Part shown: piece after piece, positions 45,041-53,547 of the stretch
Layout: each line of letters opens with the position of its first letter
Position numbering within the stretch: the first letter of the stretch is position 1
Origin: Clostridia bacterium
Lineage (GTDB): Bacteria > Bacillota > Clostridia > Christensenellales > Borkfalkiaceae
Length of the DNA stretch: 59,145 nucleotides
Assembly: GCA_900767815.1 (NCBI GenBank)
Contig: CAAGAM010000047.1
Coordinates: 1 to 59,145 of the forward strand
Reading direction: 5' to 3'
Notes under the pieces: generated by a model
What the model was told of the DNA's origin: nothing
The model's input: only the letters and a program-made list of their open reading frames with translations
The model's database searches: none
Position numbers and translations under genes: made by a program

Positions 45041-47197
45041 TCATCCGTTTTTATTTTTTCTTTTTTCGCCGTCGGTCTTTTCTATATCCGCCGCAAAAAA
45101 TCTTGCCGTATAGCCTTTCGGCAACGTAAATTTCAGCAAATGTTCTTCAAACGAATACAGAGCGCGCCCGCCGTCCGCGCCGATCGGCTCCGTCTCTTCC
45201 GAAGGATACACAAGGCGCAGATTTTTCACCTTGTATTCGGGAATCGGCACGCCGATTTCGCGATTTCCGTTTAAATTCCATACGGCAAGATACAGCGTAT
45301 TTTTTGAAATCAATCCCGCCGCCGCATGATCGCCGTAAAAATCGGAAAAGCCCAAAGGGAAATACGGCACGGCGATTTTTTTCGCCGCCGATAACGAATC
45401 GAAGCACCGTATTCCTTCTTTGATCAGATTTCGTTTTCTTTCGTTTAAAAGATGCACCGCGCTCGCAAGATGCATGCGCCCGAGCATGGAATTCACCATG
45501 TTCGTCACCACCTGCTCTTCGTCGATCCGCGCGTTCGCGCTTTCCGCGCTCTCCTCCCGCTGCGCATTGATCTCGTAAGGCGAATTTACGGGATAACTCC
45601 ACACCGCCGCCTGCTCGGGCAATACGGCGGAAAGGATATTCGCCGCGATATGCGGATATTTTTTATAGTCCGTCTGATCGGAAGTGGAAACCAGAGGATG
45701 CAAGGAAAGCGTTTTATAATCCATCCTCTGCCCGCCGCTGGAACAAGCCTCGATAATCAGATCCGGGTATTTATCCATAATCGATTTCACCCAGCAAAGA
45801 TAGGCTTCCGATTGCCTCGTCAAGCCGTCTCCGAGCGAAATCGAGTCTGTTTCCGTTCCCGCGCCCACATCCTGATTATAATCGAATTTGATGTAATTCA
45901 CGCCGAGGCGAACGAGCATATCCACCGTTTCCGTGAGATAATCGCGCACTTTGCGATTGCGGAAATCGAGAAACTTCCTGCTCCCCGCCACCACTTTTTC
46001 TCCGTTTCTCGTCATGAAACATTCGTCGCCGTAGTAATCCTCCATCTCTTTGCAATCGGCGCCGATGATTTCGGGTTCCAGCCATACACCCGCTTTCATG
46101 CCGCATTTATGAATCATATCGATCGTGCTTTTCAGACCCGACGGAAACCGCCTCGCCGACGGCCTCCATTCGCCGCACATACGGTACAGATCCTTTACGT
46201 CGCATTCGTCGTGCCAGCCGCAATCGATCACATAATATCTGATTCCCAGTTCCGCCACCGACGGCGCAACGATCGCCGTACGTTTCTCGTTCGGGCTGTC
46301 CCACGAAAGATGCATATATTCGTTGAAAATCGTGGGAAGATTCCGATCGGGCGCGCACTTTCTTACGATATGGCGGCGATACTTCGTCATTTCCGCCGTC
46401 ACCTCGTTAATGCCGCCGCCCGTCACCACGGCAACGGGCACGGAGGAAAACTCCCCGCCGTTCGCTTCCAGCCGCCTGCTCCATTGATTCGCCGTAGCGT
46501 TCGGCCCGCCGAGATTCATATAAATCAACTTATCCGTATCGCCGATTTCGTAACACCAACTGTTGTTCGATTCGATCTGAAAGAACAGAAATTTTTTCTT
46601 TTCTTCGTCTTCGATAATCGCCTGCGGCAATTCTTCTTTCGTAGACCAACTCCCCGTATTCGCGCCGACGATCCGCTTCATGCTGCGCATGTTTCCGTTA
46701 AACAGCCCCAGTTGATAAAAACTGAGCCGCACGGGCTGACATTCCACGTGCCAACTGCTGTAAAAACGATGCAGATACATATTCTTCACGCCGTCGGTGC
46801 CTTTATCGCAAATCCCGTACAGCACAAACGAAGAAACGTGTTCCAGCACGATCGGCTTATCCGTAAGGTTATTCACCGTATTCCACACGCGCACTACGTT
46901 GCAATCGGGATACGCCTCGAAATGCGTGGTGACGCTGACGAGATCGCTGCTTTGCACTATTTCCAGCGTGTTTTCCGTCTCGGCATAAGAAATATACTTC
47001 AGCCGCGCGGTTTCGCTGGAATGAAACTGTTTCGCGCCCGCATGCTCGGCATGATTCCGCCCCGCGATCTGAACTTCGCAGAAATCGAACAATTTCTTTT
47101 TCGCCGGATCGCCGCAGCCCGCAAAGCAGCAGAAATCCACCAGATAAATTTTATCCCCGATCCGCTCGAATTGCAGACCGCGAAAATTCATTTTCAT
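45041..47197 (-). CDS. GH36 alpha-galactosidase (second copy)
   Basis: The 718-residue cytoplasmic enzyme has the same layout as the 25078 gene: MHLSWDSPNEKR, nucleophile Asp439 in YIKFDYNQD and acid/base Asp493 in CSSGGQRMD, with identical 54-residue spacing. The ATG at 47197 lies 5 bases past the stop of the upstream gene. Despite the shared family, sequence and GC content differ clearly from the first copy, so this is an older paralogue or a separate acquisition. It is the last gene of the minus-strand glycan operon. Confidence 0.9.
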   Translation of the reverse strand: MKMNFRGLQFERIGDKIYLVDFCCFAGCGDPAKKKLFDFCEVQIAGRNHAEHAGAKQFHSSETARLKYISYAETENTLEIVQSSDLVSVTTHFEAYPDCNVVRVWNTVNNLTDKPIVLEHVSSFVLYGICDKGTDGVKNMYLHRFYSSWHVECQPVRLSFYQLGLFNGNMRSMKRIVGANTGSWSTKEELPQAIIEDEEKKKFLFFQIESNNSWCYEIGDTDKLIYMNLGGPNATANQWSRRLEANGGEFSSVPVAVVTGGGINEVTAEMTKYRRHIVRKCAPDRNLPTIFNEYMHLSWDSPNEKRTAIVAPSVAELGIRYYVIDCGWHDECDVKDLYRMCGEWRPSARRFPSGLKSTIDMIHKCGMKAGVWLEPEIIGADCKEMEDYYGDECFMTRNGEKVVAGSRKFLDFRNRKVRDYLTETVDMLVRLGVNYIKFDYNQDVGAGTETDSISLGDGLTRQSEAYLCWVKSIMDKYPDLIIEACSSGGQRMDYKTLSLHPLVSTSDQTDYKKYPHIAANILSAVLPEQAAVWSYPVNSPYEINAQREESAESANARIDEEQVVTNMVNSMLGRMHLASAVHLLNERKRNLIKEGIRCFDSLSAAKKIAVPYFPLGFSDFYGDHAAAGLISKNTLYLAVWNLNGNREIGVPIPEYKVKNLRLVYPSEETEPIGADGGRALYSFEEHLLKFTLPKGYTARFFAADIEKTDGEKRKNKNG

Positions 47198-47202
47198 TGC
47201 GT

Positions 47203-48162
47203 TTATTCCTTCCCGGATTGTTTTTCCGCCCGCCGTCTCAGGCGCATTTCGTCGAATTTCCCCGAGGAAATTTCCTTTCCGATCGTCCGCACCCGTTCCA
47301 CAAGCCCTTTCCAGTATTGATTATACATAGGATCGCCAAGTTTGTCAAGCCCTATGTTGCCGAGATCCTCTTCTTCCGTTTTAAACGTATAATACGTAAA
47401 ACACATCAGCCCTCCCGGATTCTCTTCGTTTTTCAATACCTCGTAACACTTTTCGAGATGTTCTATGCAGTGCTCTTCCGTTTTGTCTCCGCGATAATTC
47501 ATCGTGCAGGGAATCATCCAGATTTTCAGATCTTTCCTGTTTCCCGTGCGTTCTTTCATCAATCGCAGAATCGCGGAATAATCGTCGTTCCATTTATGAT
47601 ACATGTCGAACGCCACATCCGTAAGATATTCGGCGCAATCGGGTGTGATCGGCTGCACGTTGTTAATCGTCCAGTATTCGGGCGCAACTCCCGCCACGGA
47701 AAAGCACACGAAAAACCTTTTTTCGGGCGCGGCTTTCGTTCGGAAATACTTCGTGAATTCTTTCAGCCATTCCCTTTTTATATTCCATAATAACGGCTCG
47801 TCCATGTAAAACCCGACGACGGATTCATACCAGCCGTGATCTTTCAAATAGGCGATCATCTCGTCTGCACGGGCGCGGTAATCGCTTAAAAACGTCGCCT
47901 CAGGGCGAAAAGCAGACTGCTCTTCGCCCGTATCCGCCACGCTCGTATTGTTCCGCACCGAAAAACCGAGTCCGCTCACAGCCACAAACGCGCATTTGTC
48001 TTTGTGTTTTTTCAGTTCGTTCATCGTTACGGCGAATTGCTCGCTTTTATAATCCGATTCCACGATAAACACGTTGAGATAATCGCTGTCGGCCGCACGG
48101 AAGAAATAATCTCCCGAACGTTCGTATGCGGTGTGAAATATACCGAATAAAGTTCTGTCCAT
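47203..48162 (-). CDS. DEP-motif TIM-barrel-like protein, putative cytoplasmic glycoside hydrolase
   Basis: The 319-residue protein has no signal peptide. Its central GFYMDEPLLWN places Asp121-Glu122-Pro123 at the end of a predicted beta strand, and ITPDCAEYLTDVAFDMYHKW and GLMCFTYYTF follow in the order expected for barrel strands. The first domain of the secreted 48177-51482 protein has the same landmarks (GFYFDEPAWNG, YCTDVMYDYYGAW, GIVSFSYADG). The conserved Glu is a candidate catalytic residue. No established family is recognised. It lies between the secreted relative and GH36. Confidence 0.6.
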   Translation of the reverse strand: MDRTLFGIFHTAYERSGDYFFRAADSDYLNVFIVESDYKSEQFAVTMNELKKHKDKCAFVAVSGLGFSVRNNTSVADTGEEQSAFRPEATFLSDYRARADEMIAYLKDHGWYESVVGFYMDEPLLWNIKREWLKEFTKYFRTKAAPEKRFFVCFSVAGVAPEYWTINNVQPITPDCAEYLTDVAFDMYHKWNDDYSAILRLMKERTGNRKDLKIWMIPCTMNYRGDKTEEHCIEHLEKCYEVLKNEENPGGLMCFTYYTFKTEEEDLGNIGLDKLGDPMYNQYWKGLVERVRTIGKEISSGKFDEMRLRRRAEKQSGKE

Positions 48163-48176
48163 AAAATTTTAGTACC

Positions 48177-51100
48177 TTATTTCTCCGTCGCCGTAAAATC
48201 GTCGATATAGAAGTTCGCTTTATCCGCGTACGTTCCGCCGCACTGCCCGATTTTCACGTATGCTTTCGTCATATCGAGTTTTCCGCCGAGCGCTTCGATT
48301 TCCGCCCTCGTCACGGTGATTTCCGTCCAGACGCGCGCCGTCAGTTTCACCGTTTTCGTCACGGTGTTCGCTTCGCCGCCCGCCCCGTTATCGTTGCAGA
48401 ATTTCCAGGCAAACGTCTCCATATCGTTATCCGAATCGAAATATACCCACACGGAGATTTTTTCGATTTTCGTAAGATCCCAGAGCAGCGTCTCCGCGTC
48501 TTTTTTAAACACGACGTTGGGCCACGTGCCGCCATCCTGCCGTACGGTGATTTTCAATGATTTCGTGCCCGAGTGCGCCTGTTCGCCGCTGATCGATACG
48601 GGCCACGTCCATAAATCGTCGGCATTGTTGCCGATTTTCGCGATGTCGCCGTCCGATTCAAAATCAAGAACGCTCTTTTCCGCTTCCGTTTCTTCCGATT
48701 CCGCAAACACGAAATCGTCGATATAGAAATCGGATTTATCGGAAGGATACGCGCTGCCGAGATTCGCATAAGAGATTTTCACCTGCGTTACGTCTATTTT
48801 CGCAGCGCCCGCCAGAATCTCCGCTTTGGAAATTCTGATCTCCGTCCACACTCTCGCGGGAAGTTCCACGATCTTCGTCATCTGATTCACGTTCTCGCCG
48901 TTATTGATCTTTAAGCCGAACGTGGAAATACCGTCTTCCGATTCCGAATCGAGATACACAAAGAAAGAGATATAATTCAGTTTTGAAATATCGAATCTTT
49001 CCGTGGCCGCGTCTTTTTTAAACACAACGTTGGGCCAGTTGCCACCGTCCTGCCGCACGGTGATTTTCAATGATTTCGTGCCGGTGTGCGCCTGTTCGCC
49101 GCTGATCGATACGGGCCACGTCCATAAATCGTCGGCATTGTCGCCGATCGTATTCAGATCATCGGCGGTTTCAAAACCGCGCGCGCCGTCGGGTACGGGC
49201 TTCACTTCTGGAGTTTCGCTTGCTTTTTCAAGCGTGAAATCGTCGAGATAGATCGGCGAACGATCGGGATACGTCGCCCCGAGTTGCCCGAAATACACTT
49301 TCGCCGTCGTCAGATCGAACGCGGAGTTTTTCGCCATGATCTGCTCTTTCGTCACTTTCATTTCTGTCCATTCTTTTGCGGCAAGATTAAATGTAAATTC
49401 CGCTTTTCCGCCCGCGGCGTCTTCAAAATATAAGCCGAAATTGTCTGCCGCGCTCGTCGAATCGAAATACGCCCAGAGCGATATGTACGCATACCCCGAA
49501 AGATCGTACGTATCTCCGTCGGTAGATTTAAAAAGTCTTCTCGGCCACGTGCCGTCCGTCGCATGCGGCGTAATCTTCAGCGATTTGCTTCCGCAGTGCT
49601 TTTGTTCCGCGGAAATCGCAACGGGCCAGCACCATTCGTCGTTTTCCGTTCCGCCGATTCTTGCGATATCGTCGATGTTTTCAAAACCGATATTTTCCGT
49701 TTCTTCCGCCGCCTTTTCCAGAATCGTTACGTCGTCTATATAGAATTCCGCTCTGTTCGCGTAATCCGCCGCGGCGTTTCCGTAAAATACGGTGACTTTC
49801 GTAAGATCCAGCGAAGGTTTCGTCTCTTGAATCACTTTCACGCTGATGCTCACTTCCGTCCACTGTTTCGCGGGCAACTGCACTTTGGAATATACCGTTT
49901 GGTTTGCGTCGAGCGTTTCGTCGCTCACCATCAGAGCAAAGCCGTCGATGGGCTTATCGGAAGTGTTGTACACCCACATCGACACCGCTCCCGCCTCGGA
50001 AAGATCCCACAACTGATAGCCGTTTCTCTGGAAAATAATGCGCGGCCACGTACCGTCTTTCGGGTGCGGCGTGATTTTCAGAGAGCCGCCGCCCGTACGA
50101 TAAAACGTATGATCGATCTGACGGGGCCAACACCACGTATCCGAATCTGTGCCGCCGGCGTCGGAAAGATTCGCCTCGTCGTCGAACGTGCTGATTTCGC
50201 CCTTCCCTCGAACGGAAATATAGCATTTTTTCGTCACTTTTTTGCCGTTCTTTTCCGCCGTAACGGTCACTTCGTACTTACCGCTTTCCGTAGCCACGAA
50301 CGACTCCACGGGCATTTCCGCCCCGGAAGGAGAAACGAGTCTGTACGTAACGGGGATCACGTTTTTCATCCCGTCCACAGCACCTGCGGCGGGAAGATCT
50401 ATTCTTTCGCCGAGTTCGTATATTTCCGTAGGCGCCACAAGCGTAAGATCGATCAGAGAAGAATAATCGTATGCGCCCGCGCCGATCACTTCGCGCCCGA
50501 TATCCGTATATAATTTCCGAAGATCCGCGTCGTAATATTCGCTGTCGTTATTCAAAAACGTATGTAATCCGTAGCCCCAATCGCCTTCCAGCCCGTCGGC
50601 ATACGAAAAACTTACGATCCCCGCATAACGTTCTTCCTGTATGGCTTCCGTATACATGCCGCGGATCGCATTATACAGTTCGTCCGTCTGTTCCGCGTTG
50701 TTTACAAAGCCCGTGGCGCAGCCCCATATCCACTGATCCTCGGTGGCTTTGCTCTTTAATTTATCGAGATAGGTAAGACGGCTGTCGTCGTTCCACGCCC
50801 CGTAATAATCGTACATCACGTCGGTGCAGTATTCGTTGTACGAAGCGTTGATTTCGGGATAATTTTCGGTTTTCGACATGCCTATATCGCTCGTCGTCAT
50901 CGTGGTGATCACTTTGATCGAGGGAATATTGTCACGGATCCATTTCGTCACCGTACGGAAATCCTCCTCTTTAACGCCGTTCCATGCAGGCTCGTCGAAA
51001 TAAAATCCGAGAAGCGTACCGTCGTCGATATAACTTTTCAGCGTTTCTTTTAAGCCCGAAAGAGTTTCGGCGTAATCGGAAAGCAACGTCGCGCTGTTTG

Positions 51101-51482
51101 CCTTTTTCAGTTGCCCGCCCTCGAACAAACCGTGCACGGAAAAAATCACCTGCTGATTGACGGATTTTGCCTTTTCCAGCCACTCCGCCGCCTTCGCGTT
51201 ATCGAAGCAGGAATTGATCATCAGCACGTTTGAATTTTCAAGCGAGGCGATCTCGTCGATATACGATCCCTGCGAGCGGAAGCCGTCGCTGTGGAAATAT
51301 CCGAAATATTTCAGATTTTCGTTCGTGTTTTCGGGCATCGTTTCCCAGTCGGACGTAATACGGGTTGCGGGTTCGTCGGGTTTATCCGGTTTCCCGTTGT
51401 TTATCGAACACGCGCCGAAAAGCGCGCACCCCGTTCCCGCGGCAAGCAGACAACAGATTCCTACAAGTTTTTTGGTTTTCAT
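48177..51482 (-). CDS. Secreted lipoprotein: DEP-motif domain, Ig-like domain and four tandem binding modules
   Basis: The 1101-residue lipoprotein (lipobox ending at Cys25, ALFGAC) starts behind CAGGAGGAATTGC. Residues about 55-335 form the DEP-motif barrel-like domain (Asp163-Glu164-Pro165). Residues 345-425 are Ig-like. Four related modules of about 160 residues follow (about 430-590, 597-755, 768-932, 945-1101). Each starts with a FE/FD segment and a W-x-WP motif, has a GSLKI/KSLKIT strand and ends FYIDDF or similar. They look like carbohydrate-binding modules. The last two share near-identical DNA. It probably captures and cleaves a glycan at the surface for the importer encoded just upstream. 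Confidence 0.75.
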   Translation of the reverse strand: MKTKKLVGICCLLAAGTGCALFGACSINNGKPDKPDEPATRITSDWETMPENTNENLKYFGYFHSDGFRSQGSYIDEIASLENSNVLMINSCFDNAKAAEWLEKAKSVNQQVIFSVHGLFEGGQLKKANSATLLSDYAETLSGLKETLKSYIDDGTLLGFYFDEPAWNGVKEEDFRTVTKWIRDNIPSIKVITTMTTSDIGMSKTENYPEINASYNEYCTDVMYDYYGAWNDDSRLTYLDKLKSKATEDQWIWGCATGFVNNAEQTDELYNAIRGMYTEAIQEERYAGIVSFSYADGLEGDWGYGLHTFLNNDSEYYDADLRKLYTDIGREVIGAGAYDYSSLIDLTLVAPTEIYELGERIDLPAAGAVDGMKNVIPVTYRLVSPSGAEMPVESFVATESGKYEVTVTAEKNGKKVTKKCYISVRGKGEISTFDDEANLSDAGGTDSDTWCWPRQIDHTFYRTGGGSLKITPHPKDGTWPRIIFQRNGYQLWDLSEAGAVSMWVYNTSDKPIDGFALMVSDETLDANQTVYSKVQLPAKQWTEVSISVKVIQETKPSLDLTKVTVFYGNAAADYANRAEFYIDDVTILEKAAEETENIGFENIDDIARIGGTENDEWCWPVAISAEQKHCGSKSLKITPHATDGTWPRRLFKSTDGDTYDLSGYAYISLWAYFDSTSAADNFGLYFEDAAGGKAEFTFNLAAKEWTEMKVTKEQIMAKNSAFDLTTAKVYFGQLGATYPDRSPIYLDDFTLEKASETPEVKPVPDGARGFETADDLNTIGDNADDLWTWPVSISGEQAHTGTKSLKITVRQDGGNWPNVVFKKDAATERFDISKLNYISFFVYLDSESEDGISTFGLKINNGENVNQMTKIVELPARVWTEIRISKAEILAGAAKIDVTQVKISYANLGSAYPSDKSDFYIDDFVFAESEETEAEKSVLDFESDGDIAKIGNNADDLWTWPVSISGEQAHSGTKSLKITVRQDGGTWPNVVFKKDAETLLWDLTKIEKISVWVYFDSDNDMETFAWKFCNDNGAGGEANTVTKTVKLTARVWTEITVTRAEIEALGGKLDMTKAYVKIGQCGGTYADKANFYIDDFTATEK
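48494..49147 (-). repeat. Near-identical 141-base DNA repeats inside the binding modules
   Basis: 48494-48634 and 49007-49147, exactly 513 bases (171 codons) apart, differ at about nine positions by eye. They encode the W-x-WP to KKDA part of modules 3 and 4. The other two modules are far more diverged, so this is a recent duplication or gene conversion. Confidence 0.85.
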
Positions 51483-51635
51483 GCAATTCCTCCTGTTTTC
51501 ATAAAAAAGGTTTCCCTTTAAATTTTCCGATATTCTGTTACGGACGGATCATCGCTTTTTCCGCGAGGCAAAAAACGTCCCGCCAAACGACGCCGCCCTA
51601 ATCGCCGACGTTTCGTGCGGCAAAACAAATATACA

Positions 51636-52496
51636 CTACGCTTTCAGCCCGCCCGCCACGGTGTTTTCCATGATCGTTTCCTGAAATACGCAGAACACGA
51701 TAAGAATAGGCAGCGTGGAAAGCAATATGGCGCAATAATAAATGGGTACGTTGCTCCGATAGGTCATTTCGATTTCAAACTGATAAATGCCGAGCGCAAG
51801 CGTAGGATAATCTTTCAGATATAAAAACGGCGTATAATAATCGTTCCATATGCCGATACAACTGAGGATGGCTATGGAAATCAGCGCGGGTTTTGCCTGC
51901 GGAAGAATCACCTGCCAGTACACCTGCCAGTCGCTCGCGCCGTCGATAAACGCCGCTTCCGCATAACTCCACGATACCGAGCGGTAAAACCCGTGCAGAA
52001 TAATGAAATTAAAGCCGAATCCGCCCGCATACAACGCCATGATGCCGATCGGATTATTCAGATTGAGCGACGTGACGAGTTTATACATCGACGGAAGATT
52101 GCCTACGATGGGAATAATCATCGTAAAAATCGCCGTATTGTAGATGAGTTTCGTTCCCCAGAAGGGATATTTCGCTATGATATACGCCATCGCGCTGGAT
52201 ACCATGATCGCCACGAACGTGCCCGCGAAAGTCAGCCACAAACTGTTGCCGATCATACCGATCATCGTGGTCTTTCCGATCTTGAATTCGCTGAAAGCGT
52301 GCACGTAATTGGAAAACAACCAGCGTTTCGGCCAGGCAAACACCTTTTCAAAGTATTCGTCATCCGTTTTCAACGAACTTAAAAATGCCCAGGCGAACGG
52401 AAAAATCAGCGTAATCGCATACGCGAGGAAGAATACGAACACAACGGAAAGAACGATTTTTTCCGTTTTCGATCGGCGCACCGTTTCTTTTTGCAT
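51636..52496 (-). CDS. ABC sugar permease, MalG type
   Basis: The 286-residue permease starts behind AAGGAGGAAAAGACG. It has six membrane segments, the EAA loop EAAFIDGASDWQVYWQVILP and the family C-terminus ETIMENTVAGGLKA. It partners the MalF-type protein encoded 13 bases upstream. No ATPase gene is present in the locus. The 150-base gap to the next gene holds no gene. Confidence 0.9.
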   Translation of the reverse strand: MQKETVRRSKTEKIVLSVVFVFFLAYAITLIFPFAWAFLSSLKTDDEYFEKVFAWPKRWLFSNYVHAFSEFKIGKTTMIGMIGNSLWLTFAGTFVAIMVSSAMAYIIAKYPFWGTKLIYNTAIFTMIIPIVGNLPSMYKLVTSLNLNNPIGIMALYAGGFGFNFIILHGFYRSVSWSYAEAAFIDGASDWQVYWQVILPQAKPALISIAILSCIGIWNDYYTPFLYLKDYPTLALGIYQFEIEMTYRSNVPIYYCAILLSTLPILIVFCVFQETIMENTVAGGLKA

Positions 52497-52509
52497 CGTC
52501 TTTTCCTCC

Positions 52510-53475
52510 TTAATATTCCACGTCTTCCGTGATTTTTCCCAGCAGATATTTCACGATCAGCACCAACGGGAAGCCGATCGCCGTGAAAATCAGCCCGATT
52601 GCGGAGGGATAATAATATTGCCCGCCCTGCACCTGATCGAAGATGAAATACCCGAGCGTCATCGTTTTATACTGCCCTTCCGTAAATAAGAGAATCGGGC
52701 CGGAATTGGTGAATAATCCCGCTACGGCAAGCACGATCATCGTGGAAAGCGTAGGCCATATCAGGGGGATAATGATCTGAAACAGTTCTCTCGTCATCCC
52801 TACGCCGTCGATTTTCGCGTATTCGAGAATATCGGGAGAAATCCGGTGAATCGCGCCCGTAAGCAACACGATATTTCCGCCGAAACCCGTCCAGAACACG
52901 TAAAACAAAATCGTTTTCATCGCGAGATTGTCGTCGGTAAGCCATTCCGTTTCCACAGGGCTTCCCGTCAGCAGCGATAAAAATCCGTTGAGCGGCCCCT
53001 GCACCGCCATCACGTATTTAAACAGCCCTACCAGCACGGCGGCGGAAATGATTGACGGCAGAAAGAACACCACCCTGAAAAATCCCGACCAACGCACTTT
53101 TTTATACAGATAATAGGCAAATAACAGCGATGCGGGAAGCCCGATCAGCGTGCCCACCACAAACAGAAGCAATGTGTTTTTCAAGGCCAGCCCCAATTCC
53201 ATTTCCGGAATTTTCACCTCGCGGAAAAATCTCGAAAAGTTCTCGAAGCCCCATTGTACGCCCGTACGGGTACGCGTCTGAAACGCCATCAGTATCGAAT
53301 TGAAATTAACGTACACCCAGAATACGAGAAACTGAATCAGCCCCACGCTGAGCATCCCCGCGATAAACAAACCGCGTTTCACGCGCCGCGATTTAAAGCC
53401 GTCTTTCTTTTTCGGCTGCAAATCTCTCTTTCCGTATCCGATATTGTCTTTTGCCGCTTCGTTTCCGATCATCAT
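52510..53475 (-). CDS. ABC sugar permease, MalF type
   Basis: The 321-residue form starts at ATG 53475 behind TGCGGAAAA; an ATG at 53526 would add 17 residues but has a weaker site, so the start is uncertain. Six membrane segments and the EAA-like loop EYAKIDGVGMTRELFQIIIP are visible; the usual first EA pair is EY here. It lies between the binding protein and MalG-type genes of the second importer. Confidence 0.88.
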   Translation of the reverse strand: MMIGNEAAKDNIGYGKRDLQPKKKDGFKSRRVKRGLFIAGMLSVGLIQFLVFWVYVNFNSILMAFQTRTRTGVQWGFENFSRFFREVKIPEMELGLALKNTLLLFVVGTLIGLPASLLFAYYLYKKVRWSGFFRVVFFLPSIISAAVLVGLFKYVMAVQGPLNGFLSLLTGSPVETEWLTDDNLAMKTILFYVFWTGFGGNIVLLTGAIHRISPDILEYAKIDGVGMTRELFQIIIPLIWPTLSTMIVLAVAGLFTNSGPILLFTEGQYKTMTLGYFIFDQVQGGQYYYPSAIGLIFTAIGFPLVLIVKYLLGKITEDVEY

Positions 53476-53547
53476 TTTTCCGCACCGCCCCGCGATCGGA
53501 GAAGTTACTTTCTCTCTCCGCCGCATTTTTGCCGTAACGCCCGCTTA

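Noticed and set aside
45452..47320. Plus-strand open frame of 622 codons opposite the second GH36 gene
   Set aside because: It is the antisense of a gene with clear catalytic motifs, has no ribosome binding site and reads as arginine/histidine-rich nonsense; GC-rich codon use leaves antisense frames open.
49563..50513. Plus-strand open frame of 316 codons opposite the binding modules
   Set aside because: Antisense of a repeat-rich lipoprotein; composition is arginine-heavy and lacks a start site.
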